DNA of 64,000 nt from the NCBI GenBank assembly GCA_030248135.1, contig JASANC010001709.1, positions 1 through 64,000 of the forward strand. The letters are read 5' to 3'. Positions within the stretch are counted from its first letter, which is position 1; the number at the start of each line of letters is the position of its first letter. The position numbers were made by a program, and so were the translations under genes. The notes under the pieces are model-generated. The model was not told where the DNA came from. It worked only from the letters and a program-made list of their open reading frames with translations, and did no database searches. Shown one piece after another: positions 12,301-23,548 of the stretch. This DNA comes from Theristus sp. LFF4_11. Taxonomy: Eukaryota > Nematoda > Chromadorea > Monhysterida > Xyalidae.

Positions 12301-12559
12301 CGCTCTCAATGTTACGACTGAAAACGCAACGGCGGCCACTGTGAGGGAGCTTGTGAACACGACATTCACAGTGGCGAAGACTACGAAACAGTGGATGACC
12401 ACAGCGGCTGAAACGACCGGTTCAGAGCATCTGAATGTCACAACCGAGTCCGAGTCATTGCGAGCACCGTTGCCGCATCCGCTGCCCGTGCTGGAGTTTG
12501 CACTGTCTTTTGTGATCATTGTTTTGCTGCTGAGCCTGTGTTATCGAGGTTTTCGTTGA
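9396..12559 (+). CDS. Kelch-repeat type I membrane protein K2
   Basis: Five exons join in phase: 9396-9505, 9581-9746, 10931-11238, 11406-11677, 11874-12559, about 513 aa. The first exon gives a signal peptide with core FVCLLICTAVLI. Kelch blades follow (LMLIGG, WVLVCGG, LFVLGG, WACGG, VVIFGG, with FDTTTNTW and YDLRTSNW strands). After the last blade comes a Thr/Asn-rich stalk with several N-glycosylation sequons (NVT, NAT, NTT) and an acidic stretch, then a membrane segment (FALSFVIIVLLLSLCY) and a short basic tail, YRGFR. Predicted topology is extracellular propeller, stalk, single membrane pass. Intron 1 works in phase only with a GC donor (GCAAGT), the least certain junction. A basic PKKPKLDENQRKK stretch after the propeller is unexplained. 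Function unknown; the partner is probably extracellular. Confidence 0.8.
9777..10375. mobile_element. Non-autonomous DNA element in K2 intron 2
   Basis: The left end has GTTCTAAACCCACGGTCA, a second TTCTAAACCC and ATACCGGGTGTG. The right end holds the same blocks inverted (GGGTTTAGAACTGACCG, GGTTTAGAAG, CACCCTGTAT). The terminal inverted repeats are about 60 bp with internal sub-repeats. No transposase ORF lies inside. The element sits in the 1.2-kb K2 intron 9747-10930. Confidence 0.6.
10075..10132. repeat. Two copies of a 17-bp hairpin motif
   Basis: The palindrome AAGGCTTCGCAAGCCTT occurs twice, about 33 bp apart, separated by CATTTGAAGGGACCT-like spacer. Each copy can fold into a perfect short hairpin. 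It lies inside the element at 9777-10375. Confidence 0.6.
10385..10640 (+). repeat. Dispersed repeat family R2, copy 1
   Basis: Shares with 62335-62600 a run of blocks in order: CGCGCGAA, CAGAAACCCAA, TGTCAAATTTGAC, TTGCACAC and GGACTGCTTTAT. Inverted partial copies lie at about 34600-34700 and 46060-46140. No coding capacity. Confidence 0.55.
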
Positions 12560-14410
12560 CAATTTTCGATGTTCTCTCCACTTCTCTATGCTAGCGGAAC
12601 GGCCTTTTTTATTTGTATAAAATATAGGGGCGCCGTTTGATCAGAACTAAAAAAACAACAACAAATTTCGCGGCCCGTGAGAAGAGCACAGACACCGGCG
12701 GTGGCGCCAGTAAAACCCGTTTTCAATTACACTTTTTTAAAGGCCATGACCGGCACGACCCTTCTGAGCTGGCTGTTTTTTTGTCTGCTTCAAGAGTTCT
12801 CTTTTCACCAGTTTTATACGCTTTTCAAGCAAGCCAAAACAGATATTGACAAAGTGCAAAGCATGGCACAGCGCAGATGCAACTCTCAGCTCTCAAGCCT
12901 TGAAATTCGCCAGCAAACACTCAGAATATTATCAAAATTACGCACTTTTTATGTGCAGCACTTTGGATATAATCTTTCAATAACCACCAGGACAATAATG
13001 CTATTGAAAATGTTTTCAGCGGTCATGCATTTTCATTTCCGATTTTTTGAAGGAGAATAAAGGTGCACCAACGCTATTGAACAACGATTTATGTATCCCT
13101 AACGCTCAATTTTTTTGATCTAATCATGTTTTCATGTTTTCTTGCTTTTTCCTATTTGAATTCAGGGTTCCCTGTTTTTACGTTCACTGGCAGTTGTTTG
13201 TGTTGACTGTTTTTAATATACACCCTGTACACTTGTCCCCAATGTCAGTGCTCTTTTGTCGTGCATGTCTGAGCCAGTAAATTGCCCAGTAATTTGTTTA
13301 AAGTTGAATTTGATTGTGCATTGCCATAAACTGAATCATGTCTTGTGCCTGTGCTTGTCGGTGCCAGTGATTTTTTGCAACCATAATGTGGCTCACTGCT
13401 TATTACTTTTTCGGATAACGTTTTGTCGCATACATTGGTTATCTGTCTACCATTGCAAGCACAAAAATTTGTGAGAACCCTTCAAACTGATTCAAACATT
13501 GACAGTTTATGATTGATTGAAATAAGCAAAAATCGATTCCGTGCCTAACTGTTTATTTGGCTGCAAGGCCATTATTGCTTTTGTTTGCAGCTAGCAATAA
13601 TGGAACAGCACTCATTCATGCCTGCTAACCCGCACCGTGCATGCTGCATTTACCAGTCGAACACACACACACATTTATAACGCGTGATTTATGCAGGTTG
13701 CCACGCCAAGCGTGCAACCGTGCCACGTTGTCACGGAACGCTAATTCAAAATTATGTTCGTTGACACTCTCACATGAACGCATGCTTCACTCCGAACGCC
13801 AAGAAATGACTGATTTCTGTGTCCGACCATATTGTCTTTCTGGTGAGCGTTGTTTGTTTTCCTCTTTTGTCTCATGCCGATTTGTCACCAGTTTTCGTGC
13901 ACGATTTTCATTATTAAAGAACTAATTGAATTTTTGAGCAGCACAGCTTTCCGTACCGCCAGCTAATTTTATCCAATCAGCGATTGATATTCATATTCAC
14001 CAGAAAAACGTACTTCCTGTGAAACTCAGCCAACAACTCAATTTCATGCTTGTGCGTAAAGTTTAGCATGATCCGTAAACAAGCAGTGTAGCGTGTGGTT
14101 TTCATGCGAGTATTCTGTCCTATCATATTTCGCATGCGCATGAATCAATTTCACCCAATAAAGTTTTGCAATAGCAGACAGCACCGCAGCTGCATGCACC
14201 ATAAACCTGTTACTATGCGGCGTTTAGCACGCTGGTTTTAATTCACGCAATCTACAGTCATATCTGAACTTGGTGAGAAAGCGCTTTGGAATAACATTCG
14301 CAGCAACAATACGACTTTTGATCGGGTGAACTGAGCACATCAGAATCAACGAAACAACAGACGCCCAACAATTGATCTGTAAAAGCACACCGGAGCACTA
14401 CCGCCCTCAA
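12560..14410. other. Intergenic, K2 to K3
   Basis: No supported gene. AATAAA near 13057 is a plausible K2 polyadenylation signal. A 384-base open frame from 12677 has no recognisable motif and is probably 3' UTR. The rest is AT-rich. Confidence 0.5.
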
Positions 14411-16163
14411 ATGAGCGCCCTGACCGTAGTGCTGCTGGTGCAGCGCAGTCTGCTCGTGTCCGCAGCCACGAACGCGCCGTGGTCGGCGATTGTGATTCCG
14501 AGTGGCAGCAGTGCGTCTGGCGAGCTGCAACTGTTCAATCCGTTCAACGGCGTCACTCAGCTGGTAGCAGCGGACGCATTGCACTTGCGCGCACAGCACA
14601 GTTCGGTGGCGGTCGCCTGCGCCGCACACGTCGTGTACGTCTACAGTGTCACTCACAACACGTCCAGCTTCCAGCGTTTCAACGCGAACGTCAATCGAAC
14701 CGAGCAGCTCGCGCCACCGCTAATCGCCCGTGAGCACGCGAGTCTCGTGTGCCTCCACGACCGTGCCGTTTATCTGTGCGGCGGTCGGACGCACGGCGCC
14801 ACCAGCTGCGACGTCTTTGACGTGCGACGGCGCGCTTGGCTGCGGTCACAGCAGGTGACCGGCATGCCGGAGCACAAGTTCGCCCATCAAGCCGTTGCGC
14901 TTGGTGACAGCGAGATTGTGCTGCTTGGAGGGTGAGCCGTTCATTGTTTGTTGTTTTGTTTTTTTTGTTGGGGATTTTGGGTGATGTTTTTTTAGCCAGG
15001 TCTAACCCAGAAAATCGTACAGAACGCCAATGAGTAGTGCGCATCGAGTTTTCTCTGTCATTAAGTGCCTAAACGCCCCTCGGCGGGGCTCGATCCTCTG
15101 AACGCGTAGACAACAAATAGTCTAACGCGCTACTACCAGGCCACGAGGGTGACAATCAACGATACTTCTCTCAAACGAATGCTTTTCAATAACGAAAGTA
15201 AATTCTCAATTATCTGATAGCGTTTTTCACAAGCTGGACAATTGACTAAAGCTCGTACAGCATTTTTTCCATGATTTCAGTTACAGCAGTGAACTGTTGT
15301 TCGAAACTCGCACCGTTCTTGCGTTCAACGTGCGCGAGAGGCGATGGAGAAAACTGCCGTCGATGTTGGACGAAAGGACTCAGTTCACAGCGTTGGCCAC
15401 TGCAGCGAACGAAATACTGGCCTGTGGTGGAGGCACTTTGGATTTGGCGTCTTGTGAACTGTATCGATCGACTGAAAACAGCTGGCTTCGAATGGCGCCC
15501 ATGCACAATGGACGCTTCGATCACGGCATGGTTGGTGATTTGTTGTGCAACATTGCACTCAGAGAACGACTGCATTCGCGCAGATAATTGTTTTTGCCTC
15601 CTGCACTAAAAACGATGCACGTGCAATTTTCGATGCAGTGCAGTGCATGATGCAAAAAAAAAGAATTCTGCGTGTTGCTGAAAAACGGCTGCACTCGTTG
15701 GTAGCATCACGAATGTGTTTTACTAGCCATTTTAGCAGCTTGTTTTTCGTAGTGTTTTGAATGCAAATTCGCCACACAGAGCGAATGTGCACATGACACC
15801 CAGGTGCTGTTCGCTGGTTCGATCTTCATCGTCGGCGGCTTCTGCGGCAGTGGCTGCGCCTCAGACGGCCACTTCCAACTGCTGGACACCGTTGAGCGCT
15901 ACTCGATCGCAAACAATCGCAGTCGACTGCTCGCGCAACGTCTGCCGCGCGCCACCCGTGGCTGCGCCGCCGTTTCCGTGCAAACCTCGCCCATTGTTTA
16001 TTACTCGTCAACCTCACGCTCCAGTCGCGTTGTGGTGAGACTGACCACTTGCGATATCGTCGTTGCGATTCCATTATTGCTGCCACTCGCTTGGTCGCTC
16101 GTTTCTAGCATTATTCTTCCAACGCAGGTTCCGTTTTTTTCATCTAGTAAAGAGTGTTTCTAG
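14411..16163 (+). CDS. Kelch-repeat type I membrane protein K3
   Basis: Three exons join in phase: 14411-14931, 15281-15530, 15804-16163, about 376 aa. The ATG at 14411 is chosen because it starts a signal peptide (MSALTVVLLVQRSLLVSA); an upstream in-frame start would bury it. Kelch strands follow: VYLCGG, IVLLGG split by intron 1, ILACGG, IFIVGG, with FDVRRRAW, FNVRERRW and YRSTENSW. N-glycosylation sequons are in the first exon. A C-terminal membrane segment (DIVVAIPLLLPLAWSLVSSI) is followed by a short tail. Domain plan matches K2 but lacks its long stalk. K1, K2 and K3 share phase-0 exon joins inside the propeller, suggesting local duplication. An antisense SINE-like repeat occupies intron 1. 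Confidence 0.8.
14941..15155 (-). repeat. SINE S1, copy 1
   Basis: On the minus strand: tRNA-like head with A-box TGGCCTGGTAGTAG and B-box-like GGATCGAGCCCC, a shared body with TCTGTACGATTTTCTGGG, and a tail rich in AAC/AAAA. The other copies are at 26697-26906 (+) and 50390-50555 (-). Lies in K3 intron 1. Confidence 0.7.
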
Positions 16164-16496
16164 CAGCACTTCTCGACGGGAACGTTGGATAAGGCGAAAT
16201 AGAAAACCTTGTTCACAAAAGCCAAAATAGGACAAGAGCACGTATGTAAGAGCAGGGTAGTTTTTTTGCAAACAAGAATAAACGAAGTGTCTGCGCGCTG
16301 ATTGGCTGCAACCACAGTAATGCATCTAAATGACATTCATCAGTCTTTCAATCTTTATATTTTTCAAGAATGCAGGAAGCTCCGATAAACTGGTTGAGAC
16401 AGTATGAGATACAGAGACCCATGACACAGTAGTAATTCATCAGCCACAACGAGCTGTTTGCTCGCAAAAGCGGTTTTTTAAAGAGCTGAGCCACGA

Positions 16497-17995
16497 TCAT
16501 CTGGAGATCACATTTCGATTCAGCTGTTTCTTTCGAGCCAGCCGCCGTTTCGGATGACTGTTGACGCGCGCTGGTGCCTTGTTGGTTGCGTGATTTGAAA
16601 CGGCCACGGCCGATGGTTTCGATGTTGTGCTCGGTTGAGTTGTAGCAGTGCGCGCTGTTCTCATCTGTGACGCGAGCTGTTTCGATGAAATTGCGCTTTT
16701 CGCGGTTGACACTCGTTTCATTGCGGTTGAGCGCGCTGTGAGACTCTTCGCTCTGCTCGTGGACGCGGTGCGAGGTGCGACCAGTGACAGCACGTTGGCG
16801 GACGTGCGCTCGAGCACCGGGATACGCGAGCAATGCTGCTGCAAAGCATTGGCAATTTTTAGCTTCTGCGACGCAATAAAGTTTGCAGACACGTGAAGGG
16901 AAACTAGTTTCAGTCGTTATGTGGCAATTCAAAGTCTAAGTGACTCGGCCCTATTTAGGACACTCGGATCAGTTTCCTAATTTTAAATTCCCGCGTCATG
17001 CATAGAACTGTTTTGCCTATCTTTGAGCTCATTGAGCCTCGGAACCAACATAAAAGATCACAATAGATTTCGCAACATTGTAATGGTCATGTACACATAA
17101 TCAGCGATCGCGCACTTGATCAGAGCTTTGCCATTCATAAAAACTCGATATTGAAATTGTCTGTTCGTTTTGGGGAGCATGTTTTCAACATTTTGACTCT
17201 AACAAGCAGCTCCGGAAACAAACAACAAACAAACGAAGCGTGCGTGCCACCGTGGGTGGCTGCTGCCCTACGCCCCCCCCCACCTTGCTCAACTCAGCCA
17301 TGATGCCGTCGGAATGTGTCGTCTTCACCGAGACGTTCGTTTTCGCGCTCGCCTGCGCACTGCGACCGGAGGATTGCGTGCGCTGAATTTTGAACAAACA
17401 AGCAGCTCGTGATAACAAAAAAAACAGAACAATGGAGGATAACATTGTGGAATTATTTGAGAAATCAACAACGTATACCCTGCGTCCGGACTCGGCCGTT
17501 GAAATCGGTGGAAGACGCGCGGGCACGTTGGACAGACCGGTGGTGTTGCTGGTTGGCTTGCCCGTGTCAGTGCCGACGATGCCTGCAAAACAATGATAAC
17601 ACATAAAACACACAGATTTGTAAAATGCAATAGAACAGTAGGAAAAATTAAAATGTGTCGCCACATTCTATCACAACAAAAAAAACTGATTTCCCGTTTG
17701 TGCTGAAGAACACCAATATACTGTATTTTCAGCGATGCCGTCTCAAGGCAATCGTTCTGTTGTTGTAAATGTTCAGCTGTGTCACTGGCTGACCAACCGT
17801 ATGAGGAGACGCTGCGTCTGTGCAAGGATGACGGACGTCGAAACGTGGACGCAGTGCGATGCGTCGTCGCGATCGGCGCGAATCGAATGTGCGGCGTGCT
17901 CGGAGGCTGCTGCTCGCTGCTCTTGTCTGTTGTGCGCTGCTCCGGCGACGGCAACAAGTTGCATTTGCGAACAGCGGCAGCGCTTTGCGTATTGT

Positions 17996-18092
<97 letters not shown>

Positions 18093-20418
18093 CGTTGCCT
18101 GGGCATTCGGTCGATTGCTGTTGATGCTCTGCTTTGATGATGCTTTATGCGCACTTTTCGTCTGAAATCAACACCGACGTGCTCGCATGGCGGGCCGTTT
18201 TTAATAAGAAATCGCAATGTTTGAAAAAAATCCCATTTGAGCATTCATACCGCCAGAGCTGCTGTGGCCGCTGCTTTGTTGACAGTGTGCTGCTTCGATG
18301 GGCGTTTCTTTTGGTTGACACGATTCTGCCTGGTGTTACGCTTGTTCTGCTCGACAGTGATTGATGGTTGCGCGAGTGGATCAGCAATGATCCTTGTCAA
18401 CTGAACAGATGTGATGAAATGTTGTGTTTTCATCAAAAAAGTTTTCGAAATTTGATTACGAACAAAAAGGCGGTGAACATGCAGTGTTGTCAGCTGACTT
18501 TTGGCAGTTGCTTGGTGCACAACTGATCGAGCACAGCGTCGCACATTGCATCCGCCTCTGTTGTGTTGTTCGTCTCTTCCGTCAGTCTGAAACAAAACAG
18601 AAATGTTGATGTAACATAGCAAAACTATTATGAACTTTTTGGGTTCTGCGACTCAATGCGTTTTCCAGACGTAGAAAAAAACTTAGTTTCAATTTTTATG
18701 TGGCAATTCAAAATGCCCTAGTGACCTGGCTTTATTTTGTGGACTCGGATCATTTTACCAATTTTGAATTCCCGCAACATGCATGAAACTATTTCTATTT
18801 ACCAATCTATGCTGAGTTTCGAGACAAAAAATAAAAGCGAGTAGCCCACTGCAGAAGCAACACGCAACGCTTCATACTGCTACTGGTAATACGATTTACC
18901 ACGGTTCCACTTTGACGTGACGTTTCATATCACGCTACTGCTAACTGCTATGCAACTGCAACTGTTTACGGAAAAACAACAAAAAACGGAAGTTGCACGA
19001 AGCGTGATTGCGTGTTGATTACTGCCAGTGCATCGAAGTGTTGTACGAGGACACGAACGTTTCACTGGAGGCACACGAGCGCGAGCTGGACGTCGACGAG
19101 GAGATGGTGCACGGCGTCGAGGTGGAAGGCCTGCAGTCAGCAATCGGTGAGAACACTCGCATCGGTGGCGAGCGCGCAACACTGAAAGAAAGCAATAGTT
19201 CGCAAACACACTGGCACACCATCACTGACCGCTTAGAACTGTTTTGATTTTTTTTAATTCAAATACAAATTTGAAAAAACCTTACCCAAAATCCGAGTCT
19301 GCAAGCATTGGAATTCCGGTGGTGTTAACGGTGACCAACAACGGCAGTCGTTCACTGTTATCACCATTATTAGTTGAGCTTTCAATCGGATACCCGTGAC
19401 CAATTACCCTGCAATATGCAATAAATCGTCAAAATCAAAAGCGTTGGGCCAATGAACATAAAACGTTGGGAAAAATTGTCATGTACAACACCATTCTGCA
19501 TAAACACGTTCTGTGCAAAAAAAAAGTCTCCCAGTCAAAATCGTTTGTACTGATCTGTCTTGTACAACAACGCCCCACACAAAAGTCCTGTACGAAGATG
19601 TCCGGTACAAAATTGGTTTGTACAAAAACATGCTGTACAAAAAAGTCCCATAAAACGAGTCCTGTATAAGAGTACAGAAACGTCCCATCAGAGAAACTGT
19701 CGTGCACCTGAGATGCGGAAAAGCGTTTCTCCAGTCGTCAATCTCCTGCTGCATCTGGGCGTCTTCCAGCGGTGCACCGTTGTACAGGGCGTTCTCAAGC
19801 GACACAAACAAACGAGCGACACGGTCGGCTGCCGCAACGTCGAAATCCTGCAAGTGACAAAACAAAAAAAAACCATGACACTTGACGTTCAAGCAGCCAA
19901 TGACTGCAATTCCACAAAAACAACGCACGTCTTCGCCCCAAGACTCGAGCGATGACGCCCTGCCGCCATAGTACGACTTGATTGTGATGTCGGACGTTTC
20001 AGAGCGCACCGCAGGGCGACTGAAAGAAAAAATACAGGCAGGTACAGGGCAGGCATAAAAATGTAATTTTTTATTGCCTGATCGCCAGCCACAACCGCGT
20101 TGTTTCAGTTCGACTAAAATTTCGCATCAAACAAAATCAACAGATCATAGGTACCGCTGAGTGTATCCATTTCTCGCGTTATGCCTGTGGTTTCGTTCAG
20201 TTGCCTCTGCAGTTTGTTCGGTTTCACCGAGCTTTCTGTGTTGCTGTAGCGGCTGTCCAGCATTGGTCGGTGCGATTCGTTCCAGTGGAGGATACTTTGG
20301 AATCAACTGCGCAAACTGGCGCTGCTGAGGCGGCCCTTGGCGGTGTGCGTGTGACGTGCTGGCATCGGCGCCCCCGTGACGTTGCACCATGCGACGGACA
20401 CTGAAACGGACTACTCAT
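16497..20418 (-). CDS. FAM149-like protein (DUF3719)
   Basis: Ten exons on the minus strand: 20228-20418, 19929-20019, 19708-19847, 19286-19408, 19023-19181, 18499-18586, about 17722-18161, 17479-17582, 17284-17382, 16497-16865; about 600 aa. Start is ATG at 20418. The recognisable core spans exons 3 and 4: RVARLFVSLENALYNG, then QQEIDDWRNAFPHLR and VIGHG, the pattern I recall for the DUF3719 domain of FAM149A/B, where FAM149B1 is linked to cilia. The rest is Ser/Thr-rich. Exon 7 carries about 32 Asn codons (AAC) interrupted by one Asp. The C-terminus is basic, with Ser/Thr/Lys/Arg repeats. Phases agree except at exon 7/8, where the donor is unresolved. The exon 6 donor (gtcagc) is weak. The last intron's acceptor lies inside an M1 MITE. 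Confidence 0.7.
16861..17065 (+). repeat. M1 MITE copy 3, supplies a splice acceptor
   Basis: Full-length M1 copy in the last FAM149-like intron. Its left terminus AGCTTCTGCGACGCAATAAA, read on the minus strand, ends ...GTCGCAG|AAGCT, which is the acceptor of the last coding exon (starts 16865). Confidence 0.8.
17993..18091. repeat. (TTG)n/(CAA)n microsatellite coding poly-Asn
   Basis: About 33 triplets with a single GTC interruption. Frame continuity from the exon 7 acceptor at 18161 reads it as AAC (Asn) on the minus strand. The Thr, Gln, Leu, Val and Cys frames are not supported. Confidence 0.85.
18638..18840 (+). repeat. M1 MITE copy 4
   Basis: Full-length, GGTTCTGCGACTCAATGCG to GCTGAGTTTCGAGAC, in FAM149-like intron 5. 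Confidence 0.8.
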
Positions 20419-20555
20419 TGTGATTGTTGTTGCTTTTTCTTGTTTTTTTCTTGTTTATAATTTTTGCGGTGGTTTCTCTTGCCTGGCCTAAATCAACTCC
20501 TTTTTCCAATTTTCTGATTAGCTACACTTTTGAAACTAAACTATTGTCAATTTTT

Positions 20556-20750
20556 TGGGTTCTGAGACTCGATCGGTTTGCAGGCGTCGAAAATAGTTCA
20601 ATCTTTTTGTGGCAATTCAAAATAGCCAAAGTGACCCGAATCATTTAGCCTTATCTAGGGGACTTGGATCACTGTTGCAATTTAGAATTCCCGCGTCATG
20701 CATGAAACTGTTAATCGGTGCGCGCATCTTAGGACCCAAAATAAAAGATG
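20556..20750 (+). repeat. M1 MITE copy 5
   Basis: Full-length copy starting GGTTCTGAGACTCGATCGG, about 140 bp upstream of the FAM149-like ATG. It is the only near-complete copy not inside a modelled intron, though it may lie in a 5' UTR intron. Confidence 0.8.
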
Positions 20751-20759
20751 CTGGTGGTT

Positions 20760-23540
20760 GATTTAAACTTTGATTTGAATTGGTTCATGAATAAAAAAGT
20801 GTGAACTGACGTCAGAACGCTAGCCATTTTTCATGGTGACATCGATTCTAATTTTTGGTCGCACTTTCCAGTGCTGATGTCTCATTGTTACGTATTTGAA
20901 TCCTGCAAAACTTTCCGGTTTTTACAACAGCCTTCCAGCATTTTTTGAATCGAATTTTGAAGCAAGTGTGAACAATAACCTGCTGACCAACTAATTGAAA
21001 CCCGATGAAAACACACGATACTCAAAAATCAACTGAGCATGAAATACGGTTTGAACAAAAACACAAAAAACTATACGTGCTTGGTTACAATGTATTAAAT
21101 ATGTACACTGAAAAAAGGTTATCAGCAAGTCGATAATGGGGCAGCAAACAGCTAATGATTGTCTACGTTCATGGAATGTTACGGCGTTTCAATGTGACTT
21201 AGCACAAAATTAAAACAAAAAAATAAATACAAGCAAAATGGTTGAAGGCCATATTAAAAGCGCTCATCACACTGAGAAAAGAAGAGATTTGAAACAAATT
21301 CCAATTGCCGTCATTGAATTTGTAAAATCCTGGAGAAAACTGTTTTTGACCGATGCTCAGCGTAATGTACAATCGATGCCACTACTAAAGTTGTCATGGC
21401 AACTTGGCACACACACATACAATCTAGTGCTCTAATATAAGGGTTGTGTACGTCAACGGTGAAGTGTTTCTGTTTTGAAAAATGGCGACATGTTATTGAG
21501 ATGAAAAGATAGCTTGTACTTGTGTTCTTTTTATTCAGCAATTAATAATTACCTAATGAGCAACATACGGTTGCAAAGTGCGCTATGGTGCTAAAATGTG
21601 AGCAAGATATGACGTTGATGTTGTCTCAGTCCATGATACAATGTACGCATGAACGCAGTTGGTTTAAGTTTCAAAACAAAAAATCTGTGATGCACGCACA
21701 GTGACTGCTTCCGGCGCTGACGCCATCCCATGAATTCAAAAATTCAAAGCAGTAAATTGCACACTGAGTTTTCACAAAACCAATGTGCTGCTATATCAAT
21801 GCAGGGGACTTCAAACTCGAGCTAATAGTGCCACAGGAAGCTGATACTCAGCTGGCTGCTCGACTTTGATTGTTTCTAAAACCCAGATTGGTTCTTTTTA
21901 ATGAATTGTTGAATAATTGAAAAAGTTTGCACTGAAACGCAACAATTAAGCACACAATCAGTTTCGAGTGTTTTGTTCATTTGAACGTGTTTCAACGCAT
22001 CACTTTCTCCAATGAGCAGACGGTTCAAGTCAAATCATACCAATTTCCATATTTTGTAAAATCGCGTTTTGTTGGCTCTCTGTTTTTTCTGCTTTTCTCC
22101 AGACCACGTGTGTTTCCTTGTTTAGCATAACGAGTAGCAATCAAATAAAATGTAATTCAAAAATACATTGTAGTAAATTGTACACGTTCTTGATAAACAC
22201 CCAGTCGATTCCAGGCAAGACCTCTCCTGTTGACCAGAAAAAACGAACTGCAAAAATGTCGCGCATGTTTTGCTGGTGATGCAAAGTCTGATAAAATGTC
22301 AACTGGTTCTTATTCTGCTTTTATTTGCGCTGTTCAAACTCGGCACGTCCTGCCATAAAGCAGCAGAAAAAATGTATGAAATATGATCGCTCACAGGCGC
22401 AAACAAACGTGTTACAAAGGTGTAGCCCCCCCCCCCGAACAAAAAAAACTAGAAAAACTGAACGAGCGACACACATATAAACCGCAGAGAACTGTCAACA
22501 AAATAGAAATGCTTGTAATGCGAACGAATTGGAACGCGGCGAAACGCTCGCAAGTTTTTCTCTCTCAGTTTTTCTGCCCCAATGTGGATCACGTTGGTCA
22601 AACAGGCGCCGTCCGGTTTTCCGTATTAGCAAAAGACCCGTTTTTTTATTCGATCATTCAATTGAATGCGCGATGCTTCTGATTTCGGCAACCTACTACT
22701 GTCGCTTACCTATCATGCACAATCATTTGTGATTTCACATTCAGATATTTTGCAGGCATTGCTGGGTTCATTTTCAAAAACTTCTATTTTTTCCTCTTGG
22801 TTTCAATAAAAGTGTTTTCGTAGTGCTCAGTAAAAGTGTATTCGACAAAATTCGTTAAACTTTTTACATAAAAACATTGTAAGCAAAAAAAACTCTCGCG
22901 CAAAGTTATAAATAGCAGCAAACCCGTTCAGAAACGTTTGCAGAATAGAGTCTGTTGTTGAAATTTGTGATTACGATGGTTTTTTTACTTGCCCTCCTGT
23001 TGAGAGTGCAGCGCGACTGTTTTTGATGCAAACAGGCAAGACCAGTCAGTTCAAATTCAAATTCATCGCAAGTTGCGCGCAACAACAACCGCTAATACTA
23101 TACTTTGCAAATACAACGATAGTTTTTATTACAATTCTCCAGCGTGTTTTGCTGCTGACTCCCTATTCTCACATTACTGTTCAATTTCAAACTATTATGT
23201 ACCACCAAATTTTCACATTTTTTGTCATTATGTAAAATGTTGCCACCATTTCCAATGGCGGCGTGTTTCGCTGCCAAACGGGTTTCATGTACATGCGTGA
23301 TGTCGTTAACACCGTTTGACAAGCTGTAAATGATGCACGCGTTTGTATGCGTGTCACAAATCCGTGAAACGCTGCGCTCATTTCATGCGCGTCTTCACTG
23401 TTTTGGCAGTTTTGACAATGTTGTAAACTGTTCAAATTAGTATTTTTTTTGTTCGAACAGAATTGTTATCTGTGAAATTGCTGAAAACAGTTTGGTATGT
23501 CACTTTTTTTACGAATATATGCCGTTTATTCTTTTTTTCT
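20760..23540. other. Intergenic, FAM149-like to INPP5A-like
   Basis: AT-rich with scattered short open frames and no motif or splice pattern I can support. It must contain the promoters of the divergent FAM149-like and INPP5A-like genes. A run of 11 C lies at about 22424. Confidence 0.5.
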
Positions 23541-23548
23541 AGTTCAAG

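Noticed and set aside
12677..13060. 127-codon ORF after K2
   Set aside because: Ends at an AATAAA-containing stretch, no motif, and AT-rich codon use unlike neighbouring exons. Likely 3' UTR.
17729..18244. Long frames of Thr, Gln, Leu, Val or Cys across the (TTG)n tract on both strands
   Set aside because: All are products of the triplet repeat. Only the Asn frame joins exons in phase on the minus strand.
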